Source: Lepeophtheirus salmonis (Eukaryota; Arthropoda; Copepoda; Siphonostomatoida; Caligidae). Taken from it: a DNA stretch of 64,000 bases. The notes beneath the pieces are model-generated. The model was given only the letters and a program-made list of their open reading frames with translations, was not told the origin of the DNA and ran no database searches. This document shows positions 27,474 to 40,179 of the stretch, one piece after another. The stretch spans positions 19,186,363-19,250,362 of the forward strand of contig NC_052135.2 of assembly GCF_016086655.4 (NCBI RefSeq), in the 5' to 3' direction. Position 1 is the stretch's first letter. Every line of letters starts with the position of its first letter. Both the position numbers and the translations under genes were made by a program.

Positions 27474-28550
27474 TATTAAGGGATATTAATATAATGAAAA
27501 AAAGGTATTAGTTTCAAAAAGGATACGAAATTCATATAAGTAGAGGAATCCAGTAGAGTTAAAACATTGTACATGTAAGATGTAATATTATTCTACGTGT
27601 AACAGATTTCATTTTTAAAATAAAAGAGTCATATTGAAGTATGAATGTGGCATGTTTAAGGGTTAAAAGTAGTTTTTTATTCACTGTTTATCCTTTAAAA
27701 GCTTACCAGGATCATTTCAAAGATTTTCGATATTTTTAATTGAGGTTAAGGTAAGATTAGATTAAAGAGTTTCATAATCGAAAGAAGTAATAGTGACAAT
27801 CAGAAAAATATTTTCTGGAACGGAGATTCCAGTGAAAATAAGAATCCTGAGAATTTCAGATATTCTTGTACATGTGGGGAGTAACATGGGGACCTTCTTC
27901 ACCGCATTTTCCGCAAAGTAATAGACATTTTGAGAGTTTGATGAAATGTATGAAGAATCTATTAGTCAAAACAGGAGGAAAATGTACATTTGATGAATAC
28001 TTAGATGGAATCCTAGAATTTCGAAATATTCCAAAGGCAGAAGGAACATCATCAAACAATTTCTTATTTGGTCATCAAGTAAGATCGTGTTTACCTATTC
28101 ATTGGAAGATCTGAAAAGAACAAAAAGACTGTTTGAGGAGAATGGAGGAGCAAAGGGAGAAGGGGAAAATACGTTATAATAATAATAAGAGGGATATACC
28201 AGAGTTGAAAATATAAATGGAGTGATAGTGCCAAATTACAAGAATAATCGATGGTCGGATGACGGACAGATAATTAGAAAGGAAAGAAATGGAAAATACC
28301 AAGTTCGATTAAATAAAGGAAGAATTATGGCGAAATATACGTTTCATGAGGCTGAAGGCAGGGGACGAAATTGAATGTGTGGAAAACACAAGGGGTACAC
28401 ATGAACTCGGAGTCAGAATGTCGAAAAGAATTCGAGTAAGATCGAACTTGGGAGGGAGATGATATGATATAAGTATCAACGTATAAATAGGAAGTATATG
28501 TAAATATGAATTGTAGTGTATTTATTGATTTCATCGGAGCATACACTACA
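27473..28550 (+). mobile_element. Ty3/Gypsy retrotransposon pol remnant (RT end + integrase)
   Basis: The left 135 bp encode a broken block KKGISF.KDTKFI.VEE, resembling the end of the RT just before RNase H (KxxVKFxWxEE). RNase H and the integrase zinc region are missing. From about 27790 frames give the integrase core: IFSGTEIPVKIR, then SSPHFPQSNRHFESLMKCMK (compare SSPxYPQSNGxAExxVK), then LLEFRN-like ILEFRNIPKAEG and FLFGHQVRSCLP. A GPY/F-like C-terminus (YQVRLNKGRIM) is followed by a SKRIRVRSN block, typical of the end of mag-type Gypsy pol. The longest open frame is 27866-28114. Frameshifts and stops mean it is inactive; it is a retrotransposon, with no envelope gene seen. Confidence 0.8.
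28512..28550. repeat. 10-bp perfect inverted repeat at the 3' end of the Gypsy remnant
   Basis: TGTAGTGTAT (28512) and ATACACTACA (28541) are exact inverse complements, 19 bp apart, just after the pol C-terminus. TG...CA inverted ends are what Gypsy LTRs carry, so this may be an LTR collapsed to its two ends. A plain hairpin is the alternative. Confidence 0.4.
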
Positions 28551-28736
28551 ACATTTTAAAGGCGTGAGTGTATTATACAAATACTATTTTGTCAATATTG
28601 CGCTTTTGCCGGTTCAGTTGTGAATTATCGTGTTTCTATCATGGAGATCTTAAGGAAGACGTTATACATGTTTTATATTTTTGCTACCTGAAAGGAAAAA
28701 AAACGGGTGGAAAGTGACCAAGAAAATTGACAATGC

Positions 28737-29190
28737 ATATGGGGCCGATACTCTTTTGGTTCGTGTTGCACAACAGTGGACTGAGGGATTTATTTTTTCC
28801 AACTCAATTCTGCCCTCTATATAATGTGAACAACTCGGCTGGAGCAGAAACGGGCAGTATGGGGGATTAAGATACAATAGGACATCATCAAGACAACGAA
28901 AGACCACCTTCATCTTAAATTTCAGCTCGAATCTGAATTTCTCATATATCCACCTTACAGTATGGATATGACACCAAGTGACTACCACCTGTTCTTGTTT
29001 ATGGACACCGCACTTGGGGTACAAATTTGACCTCAACAGAGGTCTTCCCTAAATTGGTTGTGGATATTTTTTTGTTAATAGGGACAAGAGCTCCTACAAA
29101 AAGGGCATTATGAAGTTGGATTCACGTTGGCAACAAGTTAACAAAAAGAACGGGGCATTCTTGGCTTAAATCAGATGATTGTAACACTTC
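28737..29190 (+). mobile_element. Decayed mariner transposase (DD34D type)
   Basis: With frameshifts the + strand gives an N-terminal scrap (YGADTLLVRVAQQW). The catalytic end follows: FLIYPPYSMDMTPSDYHLFL at about 28940-29000 (compare HPPYSPDLAPSDYHLF, third catalytic Asp), then RDKSSYKKGIMKLDSRWQQV and a stop after NGAFLA. Much of the domain between is lost. The same family as 24303-24785. Confidence 0.75.
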
Positions 29191-29419
29191 CTATAATGCA
29201 GTGAAATGAGAAAATACAACATTAATTTTTCTCCTACCTATTATATTTAGATACGTGTCTTATCAACACAAAATCCAATTAAAATTACTTGTATCATAAT
29301 TTGTATTCTTTGACAAATTATCGTAAATTTATATCAATAAATTATTCTTATTAACTAATTAGAGGAGATATTAATTACACTAAATAATCACTATAATATA
29401 ATGAGATAGAAATATTTTA

Positions 29420-30606
29420 TTTGAAAGGCAATATCGTAAAACATAAGTAATTAAAATCAAATAAAGTTAGGACATTATAGTTTTCAAGCTTTAATCACTT
29501 TCCTTTTCAAAAAGAAGAAGTATAGGGACTTAAAATTTGTTTTGTAAATAAGAAACGGCCGCATTGTTATCTTTTTTAGAACACACAATTTTTTCGTCAA
29601 AAAGAAACAGAAATAAAAGTTTAAAATCAGTGGGTAGTAAGCCAACTCTGGGACACTTCTTTTCTACTATAAAATGATTATAAAATAATTGTTCAAAGCT
29701 GAAAAAGAAATAATTACGATTCAATCAATCACTGTATTTTTCTTTCTTTGTGAGGTGACGGCGTAAGGGGGGAAAATACCATGATAAATTAAATCTTGAA
29801 AGTTCAAACTAACGTTGTATTTTTTTTTTCAACTAACAAGGCACATTTTAAAAATAAACTCTTTATTTTGGAATGAATAATTGAATTTAAAAGATTATAA
29901 TATGCAATATTTTTATAAATAAATTACATGTACAGTGTATGTACGTATGAAAGATGTGTTAACACACCTTTAAAGAAAGAGCTTTAGTGTTTTAGTAATC
30001 CTTAGACAAGCTAAAATCATTAATCTTTAAATGAGAACCTCATATTTAGGGTTTTAAAACCTAATAATTGTCTAGCGTGCAAGTTTTGGATGTTGTTGTT
30101 TGCAACCTCAAAAAGGCTATTATTTACATTTTATTAATTATTTTTAAATTCTTGAAGAGATAACATTAAACTTGAAGGTATGTTCATGAGTGTATGAGCT
30201 CATGAATGGTGGAAAGTAACGCTGATGAATTATTTGGGAGTTGTAAGTGTAAGTCCCAGTTGGACTCGGATTTGAATTTAGGATAGAAAACGGAGATTTC
30301 CTGCCTAGTATTTGCTTGATAGAGAGTGGAACTTGTGTTTATTTTCTTTCTTTCACAGCTGCTCACACCTAATATAATAAAAAATCATGATATCTAAGTT
30401 GTTTTTCCCTCAAACATTCTTCAAATTATAAAGGTAACCATGTATTCATATAAAAAAAATAACAACACTTTTAAATATTTACCATATTTAAAAAAGATAC
30501 AAATTACGTTTTAAATACATGATGAAAGTGATTAAAGCTTGAAAACTATGATGTCCTAACTTTATTTGATTTTAATTACTTATGTTTTACGATATTGCCT
30601 TTCAAA
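29420..30606. mobile_element. 1.19-kb element with 83-bp terminal inverted repeats
   Basis: 29420-29502 and 30524-30606 are inverse complements over about 83 bp, with only about one clear mismatch in the stretch TTGAAAGGCAATATCGTAAA ... TTTTCAAGCTTTAATCACTT. The 1.02 kb between has no transposase-like frame and contains a copy of the dispersed repeat (30188-30420). It looks like a non-autonomous DNA transposon or foldback element. No target-site duplication could be picked out. Confidence 0.6.
30188..30420 (+). repeat. Dispersed ~220-bp repeat, copy 3 (inside the inverted-repeat element)
   Basis: Shows the family blocks: GAGTGTATGAGCTCATGAAT, GAGTGGAACTTGTGTTTATT, then an end with AAAAATCATGATATCTAAG. 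About 100 bp upstream, AGCGTGCAAGTTTTG (30074) also occurs beside the 49360 copy (inverse complement at 49681-49695), so the full unit may be near 350 bp. Confidence 0.6.
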
Positions 30607-30730
30607 AGTTGAAATTTAAGTTAAGTTGTATTTTTATATATGAACATGGTTTTACCAAATATTTGGGATGTAATAATAATGCAATCCACATTAGTTGGTT
30701 ATGTATTTATGCAGAACGTAAATACATTAC

Positions 30731-30900
30731 ATATTAAAGGATATTGATATAATGAAAAAAGGTATTAGTTTTGAAAAGGATACGAAATTCATATAAGTAG
30801 AGGAAGCCAGGAGAGTTAAAACATTGTACATGTAATATTATTCTACGTGTAACAGATTATTTCACTCAAGATAAAGTTTTGATGTAGATATATCGTTAGG
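30731..30900 (+). mobile_element. Gypsy pol fragment, second copy
   Basis: About 90% identical to 27473-27609 from ATATTAAAGGATATTGATAT to TTCTACGTGTAACAGATT. It continues past that point with a TQDKV-like stretch, so it preserves slightly more of the RT/RNase H junction than the first copy. Confidence 0.65.
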
Positions 30901-32547
30901 GACACCAACATTTAGAGATTATACAAGTTAAATGTTGACGATTGCAAAATTTAGAAAAAATTGAGTAAATGATTTGAGAGGTATCATTTGGTTTGCTTCA
31001 GGCCATTATGTTTCTCACATAATGAAAATTACAAAATTAAGATGTAAGTCATAGAATTTTGCAGGAGAATAAATCAGGTACCTTCTATTTACTTCACGTA
31101 ATCATAGAAATATTTTAAAAATGGTGTTAAGAAATTTTAACAAATATTTATCTTGATTGTTAATTTGCATGTTTAGTGTTTTTTTTTTTCTTTTTGTAGA
31201 TAGTGTTTTAGGATATTAGTTGGAACTTTAACCCGGAGTATTACGTATGAACTATAATATTTATTTATGTACTTGTTGCACAATTGCTCTGTATCTTATA
31301 TATATGTATGTTCTATATAATATATAAACCAAATAAAGAATGTTAAAATATTCAATATGAGTTAGAAATTGAGTACAATAATAAAAAGACATATAATTTT
31401 TGGAGAAATTAAATAGTCTTTCAAGGTGTTAAAATCTTAGCTTTAAATATATTATTGATATTTCAGTATTATTAATTAGAAAAATTCAATTCAATGAGCT
31501 TTCTTTTGCTTTTAAACATTTTGAGGACCTTGGCCACCTTACATTATTTGTAGGTGACCCCTTGTTCCCCAAAAATATTTTTATATATTTATCAAATTTT
31601 AAAGGCTTATTTATTGCATATAAAATGTTGTTCTCTGTAGACCACGACAACATTAAACTTAAGCTATAAATGTTATTTTTATGTTTCTTGAGATACAAAC
31701 AATCAAGAAAACCCCATTTTAATCTCAAGTGCAATATTTTGACTAATTTTGTTATGATATAATTTAATAATATTGTAAATTTTTTATTCGTAGCTTCTTT
31801 GATGGTCGAAAAAATAACCTGCTATAACTGTTCACGATCTTTTTTCCAATATATTTCATATTTAAGTACTTTTGCAGAGGTTTGATAACTTCAAATACCA
31901 TTAAATTTTGTCCCAGATATACTAGTTACAAAAATATTATTAGAAAATAATAAAATAATTAATCACGACCTGTACTTTTGAACAATTTAGCTCTATTTCG
32001 ACTTCAATGATGTAACAGGCTGCAGAAGTTATTAAATAAATAAAGGGACTACAATTATAGGGTTAAAAAGCGAAGCAAAAGGATATATTTTATACATGCA
32101 AAAATAATTCTTATCCCTTCTATGATGTCCAAGAAGTTGAAGGAAATTTTGAATAAATATTTCCCAACTAGAAACAAGTATTTTATTAGACCTGGTAGGA
32201 AATGCCTTTACAACGTTGGAATGGAGCGTAACCCTCCCCCCCCACCTATGGAGTATCAAAGTTGGATATAATCAGATGTCACTCGAAATTTTTATTTATT
32301 TTAACAAAAGTTTTAGACTTACAAAAATAGAAATGAGGGCCTTTTGAATAAACAAAATATATATTTTAAAGAAAATGATTTTTTACAAATAAGTTTAAAT
32401 AGTAAATGATAAAATGACGTCCCTAAGTCAAATATCGACAAAGTCTAAGAAAAGATATTCATAATAAGTTAAAAGAAGCCTAAAAAAGGCATTGATTCAA
32501 TGTGGACCAAATTATTTATCAAAAATACTTATATATATATATATATA
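30901..32547. other. Intron part, AT-rich
   Basis: No gene recognised. The minus frames at 31486-31734 and 32032-32259 have no family features. An (AT)n run precedes the mariner at 32548. Confidence 0.5.
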
Positions 32548-33449
32548 CAGGGAGCGGGGATCAAATTGTCGCCAAAATATTTTTCTACAAAAAACAACAC
32601 AAAATATACATTTTTTAACTTTTTTATTGAAAATCAAAACTATGACGAGCATATAGGTATAGAGTAGCCATTCATTTGATATAATCACCATTGGTATCAA
32701 TAACAGCCTCAATACGGCCTATGAACCGGCCGCAGGCTCTTCTGACCATCTCATTGTCCATGTTGCCGAATACTTCCTTGATGGAGTCCATCAGGCTGGC
32801 CTTGGGGCTATGGGGATGTCTGTTGGTATGTCTCTCGACATAGCCCCAGACAAAATAGTCCAAAGGATGAAGGTAGGGAGAGTTAGCAGGCCACAATTCC
32901 TAGGTTACGACGTCATAACAGTTCTCGGTTAACCACTGCATGGAGATTTTGGACACATGGCAGGGTGCTGAGTCGTTATATTTTTCTCATAGCAGCCCAG
33001 ATCCCTAGCCATGGCCTTCTTGGACCTGGTAGGTCATCCTCAACCCTCATCTTCACCTTGTCGACAAAGTCGGTGTCCTTGACCTTCCTGTCGGCGCCCT
33101 GCTCCTTGGGTGCCCTCTTTATGGCGGCATCAACATCCCAGGTGTCCTATAGCTTCTTACAGATACGCTGAACAGTCCGTAAATTCACTCCTAAGGTTGA
33201 AACAATCGTTGAATTGGATATTTCACCTCCGTTATTAACCAATGCCATGACTACAGTGGACCTCGAAAGCTCCTCGTTCCACTTATAGCTCTTTATCTCC
33301 TCATATGATGATGGCATGATGCCAACTGAACTACGTATCGTCAGCTAACAAGAATAGCTTTCCTAATTAATAACTGGTTTTTTATTTGATAATGTCGTCT
33401 TCAATTTATCAAGGTTTAAAGTAGGCAACAACTTGATCCCCGCTCCCTG
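32548..33449 (-). mobile_element. maT-type mariner element with intact termini, internally deleted
   Basis: Both ends are clear. CAGGGAGCGGGGATCAA at 32548 and its inverse complement ending at 33449 are flanked by TA, the Tc1/mariner target duplication. The inverted repeat runs about 26 bp with two mismatches (CAGGGAGCGGGGATCAAxTTGTxGCC). At 902 bp it is shorter than the 1.2-1.3 kb usual for the family. The cargo is the transposase described next. Confidence 0.88.
32672..33317 (-). pseudogene. maT-type mariner transposase, broken
   Basis: From a Met at 33317 the minus strand gives an N-terminal helix-turn-helix (EELSRSTVVMALVNNGGEIS, then STIVSTLGVNLRTVQRI), a stop, then a linker KRAPKEQGADRKVKDTDFVD. 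After a deletion that removes the first catalytic Asp region come NDSAPCHVSK (compare QDSAPCH, second Asp), LWPANSPYLHPLDYFVWG (the Asp of SPD replaced by Tyr), and the maT C-terminal signature MDNEMVRRACGRFIGRIEA. It has at least two stops and one frameshift. It cannot make an active enzyme. Confidence 0.85.
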
Positions 33450-35882
33450 TATATTCAAAAAGTCAATCTTTTTACTTTTAAATTACCTGATATACTAAGA
33501 GTTTGAAAAATGAGATGTCAGTAAGATGATTTGAAAAATAAAAGTAATCAACCTCATCCCTCAAGAAAAATCCTTGCTATCTCCATTTTGGTAGGAATTG
33601 TAGAAATAATAAAAATTCCGAGAAACCGTTCACGGACTAGAAGTAAACTTCGTGCCGAACATTCCTGTTTATACAACATTTTATATCTTTACATTTATTC
33701 CGTGCTAATGATGCAAGTGAATATTCATACAAATATAGTGAAATAAGAAAGATTGTTCCTAGGCATATTGTTATGAATGAACACTTTAATACAAATGATT
33801 AATAGACAAAAGGAAAAAAAATCAGTTATTAATAAGATCACAATTCTAACTCATTTGCAGAATTTATGACTTTCGCTGATTTGACTCCAAAAAAATATAG
33901 ACAACATACGGATGATGATGATAAATTGCATTCAATGAGCGTTTGTTCCTTACGTATTGTTCTTCTCTTCTTCTTTTTTTAAAGTTTGAATATCACCTTT
34001 TGATGAATTGATATGCAATATGTGAAATATTAATTATACCTTAAAAAGTTATAAAGAATCAGTTAAAATTGTCAGAAGTACAGATATACATATCAATGAG
34101 GAAAAGACGAGTACATAGGTAAAACGTCGTCACTTCTCCTAATTTTATCCCTCAAAAAAGGAAAAATTGTCAAACCCTCCCAAAATTTTCAAAAAAAATA
34201 TATGAAACTATTTTAAAAACCACAATATTTGTCTGGGGTGTAGGTTTTTCCTCCAAATATAAAATATTAGTGACTGCCTTGGGGACTTTTACATAGGATT
34301 ATATAAAAAATGGTGCGATCAAATTGCATTTTTATTGAAGTAAATGTGGATTGACGTTTGGATTTTTTTTTTAAATTATCAATTTTATTTCTCAAAACTT
34401 ATTTTGGAACTACCAAAAAAATTATTACTTTAATTTATCAATAGTATTTCACATATTTACCTTTGACTTAAGGTCCTCCTTTTGATTGCAATTTTTCAGT
34501 ATATTGTACGCATTAATAGTAACTACTTTAAGGCTGAAATATATGGTTGAAATTATGTATTTTATTGGTCTGAAGGTTTTACAGAATAAAGAAGATTCAT
34601 ATTAATTCCTGATTGACAAAAACATGATTTTAATTAGTTGAATATAGTTGGAGTTTAGTTATATTATATAGGATTTTACTGATCCATTTTTATACAATTT
34701 GCATTTGAATGTAAAATGTCACTTTCATACACAGATTAATAAAATTCCATTTTAGTATATCCTAAAAACAATTAATTTGATAAATGCTATTGATTTTATT
34801 TTAGAAATAACAAAATTCATAGTCTAACTCATATGAGTTTGTAACAAAAATATAGAATTTCACAAAAAAAATGATTTCATTACCATTTAATCTAAATGAA
34901 TATAATATTTATACGTGAAAATAATTATAAATTGTTATTTGAAGAAAGCAGCGTGTTACAATCATCTTTTGTGTACACTGTCTATTGTATTTTGTACATA
35001 TCATACATTTAAGTAGAAACACTTAACTTTATTGGGTAATTAATTATAGATAAATTTATAATAAATCTGAAAAATATTATATTGATCCAAATTTTATTGA
35101 TTAAACAATCATTCAATGCTAATCAATTTAATAATCAGCGTATATGCTCATTAGAAATATTTTAATTGTTATAAGTATAATTATTTTTATAAATAAGTAT
35201 TGTAAATGTCTTTAAACAAAAAGTAGTTTTAACTTTTATATTCAAATTAATTACTTAATATAAGCAAAAGCAAAATTAAATGTTTTATTTATGTATATTA
35301 AGAACAAATCAATATTTTATTTATTTAATTGGGTAACTTATTGTAAATTTTGATTGTTAATTGGTCAAAACTATCTTTATTCAGATATTTGATTTAAATG
35401 AAACACAAAATATAATATTTGTAAATGAAATAGCATAATACATAATTTTTTTCAGAGACAGAGTTACATTTATTGATTTTAACTTTTCCAAGATAAACTA
35501 ACTCGAACTTGTATTGTAGAGGCATTTAAGAATAAAGTTGTAAGTGGAAAATATTTTATTTCTCAACTAGGTCTTTATTTATTTGTACATGCACACACAC
35601 ACTAAAAAAATAAAATATACACACATTTGTAAAAGGAATAAAATAACATTTGTGTTTAGAATAATACATAAATTAACATTATACTTTAAAATTAATTTTC
35701 TCTTTAATTACACAAAAACACCTCAACAGAAATCAGAAAACATAGTACCACACATAAAAAAATATAATATGATAGTTAAAAAGCCTCACAGTAGGACAAA
35801 ATATTTTTTAAAAAAACACCAACTTGTCAGCTTGTGATGTTCCTACAGTGTCTGTTGAACATATTGATGATGTTTCTTAAAG

Positions 35883-35920
35883 TTTTTTCATATCTTATTG
35901 TTCAATAAGATATGAAAAAA
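35883..35920. repeat. Perfect 18-bp palindrome (2-nt spacer)
   Basis: TTTTTTCATATCTTATTG, TT, CAATAAGATATGAAAAAA. The arms are exact inverse complements. Such a tight palindrome can extrude or form a hairpin RNA; the loop is too small for a typical microRNA precursor. Confidence 0.8.
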
Positions 35921-37560
35921 GTTTGTCGATTCCTAATAACTGTGGGCAATGCCGTATAATTTGTTAGTATATGATATATTAATAATTATAATATAAAATT
36001 AGATGAAAGGTATTATAAAATAAAAGACCTACAGCTCTTAGAAAACAAACTTTTGGACTTTAAAAATTATCTCGTACTTTTTTTTTTGCTCCAATAGGCT
36101 TATATTATTGTTTGAAATGCTAATAACTAAATATGAAACTAAAAACATTTTTTCATATTTAATTTTAAAACAAAGTTGTTTAATATTTTAAACATAATAC
36201 ATTCATTAATTATTCTTGAATTGTAAAATATAGATTCTAATGAACATGAATTATGATTCTTTAAATATAAAATAATTTAAATGAAATGTTCATTTGAGAT
36301 AAATCTGTCAGAATAAAAGAAAAAAATGTATATTATAATGATTTTTCATATTTGATTATTTCAATATTTCATTTATTTTTGAAACTTAAAGAATTTAATT
36401 TAATTTTGAGTCGTAATAAATGTTTTCATGGCCTCGTTTTGATTTCAGAAGCATTTAGAAACTACATTGAACAAAAATGCTTTAGTAATTCATATTTTTA
36501 TAATAACTAGTGTGGTATAGGTTCCCCAAACTTAAAAATATGTTTTAGAGTATTTATTATTATTTTTTTTAACTTAAAATGTGGTTAACTAAGGTGTGTA
36601 ATCTTGATAAGAATTAAATCTTTTGTTACCCTATTTTTACGTATTTTAAAATAGGTACATTTTGTATTTATTTGATGTTCCACATCTTAAAATGTAGAAA
36701 CTTTTTTTATCACTGTACTATTTTATGTAACTTTTTGGATCTGAGGTCCACAAATATTTGTTTTTAGAGATTTATTAAGGTATTGAAAATCGTAGTACAT
36801 AAAATTATTGGTCTAGCCAGCTCATACTACTCTTTCATTTCATTATTTAGATAGCTAACTATGACAAATATATATTATGCCCAACAGAATAAAACATCCA
36901 CAAATGTGTATGTACATACAATGTTTAAAAGGAATAACAATGTTGATGATAGAAGCAGTATGTTTTTACTCATTTAATTTCTTTTGTTTTAGTTAAGCAC
37001 AAACACTACCAACATCCACATGTCTACTAAAAATATAAAATCCTGCGGCAAATTTTTTTTTCATGCGTGTAAAAGCCACTTCCGACAGAAAATATCATTT
37101 TTTTTTCTTTTCTTTAAGAATCCCATGTAAAAGTATTAAATAAAAATATCTTTACATGTCATTTAAATATATAATAGATATACGTATAAAAAAATCGTTA
37201 ACTATATTTATGTACTGTTGATAGTGTTGGATCGGTCCAAGGATTGAATTCAGTCTCAGTCTTTTTTCTAACTGTTCTAATCTATTTCTCCTATTAAACA
37301 GTCTTGTGGACCTCGCTAGGATTGAAGAACATGATTAATGATAGCTAGATCTGATATAATACAAAAGTTTTATATGACTAGATTTATGCAAAATTAATTT
37401 AAGACCTTATTAGGAATCAACTATTTTGTTATAAATAATTATTTATAATCACAACAATTGATAAAACTTTAGCTTTTTGAGTTACGTAGTTCTAAAAAAC
37501 CGATAAAGATCAGTCCTACGACTGACGAAATTAACATTGTTCTTTTAGACCGAGCCAAGA

Positions 37561-37620
37561 GTAACTTTTAAGTTGTGTCAACCTATTCGAGTAACTTTTA
37601 AGTTGTGTCAACCTATTCGA
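37561..37620 (+). repeat. Exact tandem duplication, 30 bp x 2
   Basis: GTAACTTTTAAGTTGTGTCA followed by ACCTATTCGA is repeated twice without a mismatch, then diverges at 37624. Confidence 0.95.
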
Positions 37621-40179
37621 GTAAAGTTTAAAAATTGCCAATTATTTCTAATATTTTATTTCGCTGACTTCGAATTTTTTCCTTATAAAAAAAACAAATC
37701 TACTTTTTTTTCCAAATTGAAATTATTTCAAAAGTTTTTATTAGTTATTGAACCTTTGAAAAATCAACTGTGGCCAGTGTAATCAAATTGAGACCTGTTT
37801 TAGGATTTTTCTTTTGGGGAGGGTGATATTTTTTTCAAACTTTCTGACTGATATTTCATTTTTCTAATTCTGATATGATATGGCTTTAAAAATTTAAACA
37901 TTGGCCCTTAACAATTTTTAAATATTAGTAAAAGGGCAATATGATAAATAATTGGATTCTGGTTTCATGAAATGGCATTACTTTAAGAAAAATATGTTTA
38001 TTTTATTTTTTTAATGAAAATGTTATCTCTATCTAATTCTAAAAAGTTATTTTTTTGGAAAAGATAAGTTTATTTTGCAAAACGATTCTTATACATTTTT
38101 TATTATAATAATCAAAATTCCAAAGTAACATAATTTTTGTAATACTCTGATTATCCATTAGGGAGTAGTAAGGCAATAGGGATGCTGCCTAGGTCCTGCT
38201 TTTTAACTTAATGCAATCAGGGCCCTGCATAATGCATATTCCATAAAGTTAAACTATCAGGTTTTTATAATTTTTGAAAGTTATTGCTTAATTTATCATC
38301 ACCCCCACTCCCCTTAAAAAAATGTCACGCCTCCCATTATTTAAATTTAATTGAACTCTCTATTTAATCAAACAAAAATTCCCAAAATTTTAAGAAATTA
38401 TTATTTGTATCTTAAAATTACGAGAAAAATTATACAGTTAGTCGAAAGAGGAAAGTTAGTTTTTAGTTGATTACTATTATTGGGACCCCAAAGATTCATT
38501 TGCAAAAGAAAAAAAAAGAAATAACAGTCTCCAAAATATTTAACATTTGCCATAGAGTGTCAACATGACCATTTTGGCGATCTGTATAGTTTTCATTGTC
38601 GTATTATGAAAGCAATTCATTATTTGATAAAATTTGAAAATGTTTTTTATAGAATTATGTTGAGAATTGTACTGGGGAACTCGTATTCTAAAATAGTAGT
38701 TGGACAATAATTACTAAATATTTTAGACTATAAATAGAGGATACAGTATTCTTACATCAATTAATAATGAAAAACGATTAGATGATACAAAAAGATAAAT
38801 TCTATACCGAGTTAAACATCTTTAATTCCCTTTCCATCTCACTTTTTTATATTTATTGTTGGTGTAAAAATTAATAAGAACGTATAAAAACATTCTTTAA
38901 ACTTCGAAAAATAACTGTCAAAATTTATTACAGGAGTCAAAAACTAATGAAGTACTTTTTGAAAAAAAAAATAGATACAGAAAGTATGGGTGAGGCTAAA
39001 AATTAATTTAGGTGAAAAAAATTAATTTATCTAACTTGTTACGGAAAACTATCCATTATTTTTTGGTTTCAAATATCACAACTACGATGAATTATATTTT
39101 TAAATACCTTAATAATTAGTAACATTTTAATATACTCCTTTTCATGCAATAAATTATTTGTGAATTCAAAAATTGATTAACTATTGGATAATAGCATTCG
39201 ACTTCTAAAAAAATCAATTTCTTAAAAGTAATTACAATAATAGTCTTTTTTTCATTTCTGATGGAGTAAATAGTTGGATACATACAAGTTGAATGTATTT
39301 TTTATTACTTAGATGATATTTTTTTTAAATACGACAACATCCTTTAAATTAATTTATTCTCTAAGTCAACATTAAAATAGACAAGCGAAAGCCTTTTGGT
39401 ATTTCCTCAAATAATAAACATTATTTATGCCAGCAATAAAGTGTTTATGTGTAAGAGACTTTATGGCTATATTTTTATTAGATATAACGTGGAAACAAGT
39501 ATGACTTCTAAGTTGTACCTTCATGTGAGGAGAATTATTACATATTAATTTCATAAAGAAAATTACAAGGTTGTGAAAGTTATATCGGTCATAATTTTAC
39601 ACTTATGACCTTTTAAAGAAAGCTGATTGAATAGACATTCTGTGACTAGTTAATAATGTCTATGTATACATTACCAAAAAAAGTTAGGATTAAATTTAAT
39701 TAAATCAGTGATTTATTGATCGGCTCATAAAGTCTTTATCTGCAGCACAGATGTAGCAACTATGAGGTAGAGTAAATGCTAATGTTTTGGGCATTAAGAC
39801 AACTGAAACCAAATAAGATCAACAAAATATTAACCCTGGAAAGATCAGAAGGTCTAGGAAGCCCATTTTTAAAATAGAATGGCCACATCGAAAAAATTGA
39901 TGAATACATTAATTCATAATCTATAATTATTAATAAAGCAAAAATTATCATTGGGAATATATTTAACAAGGAGCATCTATAGCTAAACCTCATCGCCTCA
40001 TAGAAAAAAAGGAGAGTATATATATCTAGGGTATTAATCATAAGTATTTTTTATTGTGGGAGTTTTTTGTTTTTTTTTGCTGTTGGACACCTGCACGATG
40101 TTTTTTTTTTTAATTTTATGAAGTTGTAATCATGATTATCATGTTTTTGAGGAGATAAATATTAAGTATTGATTAGCTA

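Larger units (their letters stand above)
33450..40179. other. Long AT-rich intron part without recognised genes
   Basis: Contents I can name are a perfect 18-bp palindrome at 35883-35920, an exact 30-bp tandem duplication at 37561-37620, an (AC)n patch at 35590, and GC-richer patches at 38160-38240. No coding region stands out. Confidence 0.5.

Noticed and set aside
28662..29036. 124-codon minus-strand open frame
   Set aside because: It is the antisense shadow of the + strand mariner remnant, whose DDE-type motifs read on the other strand.
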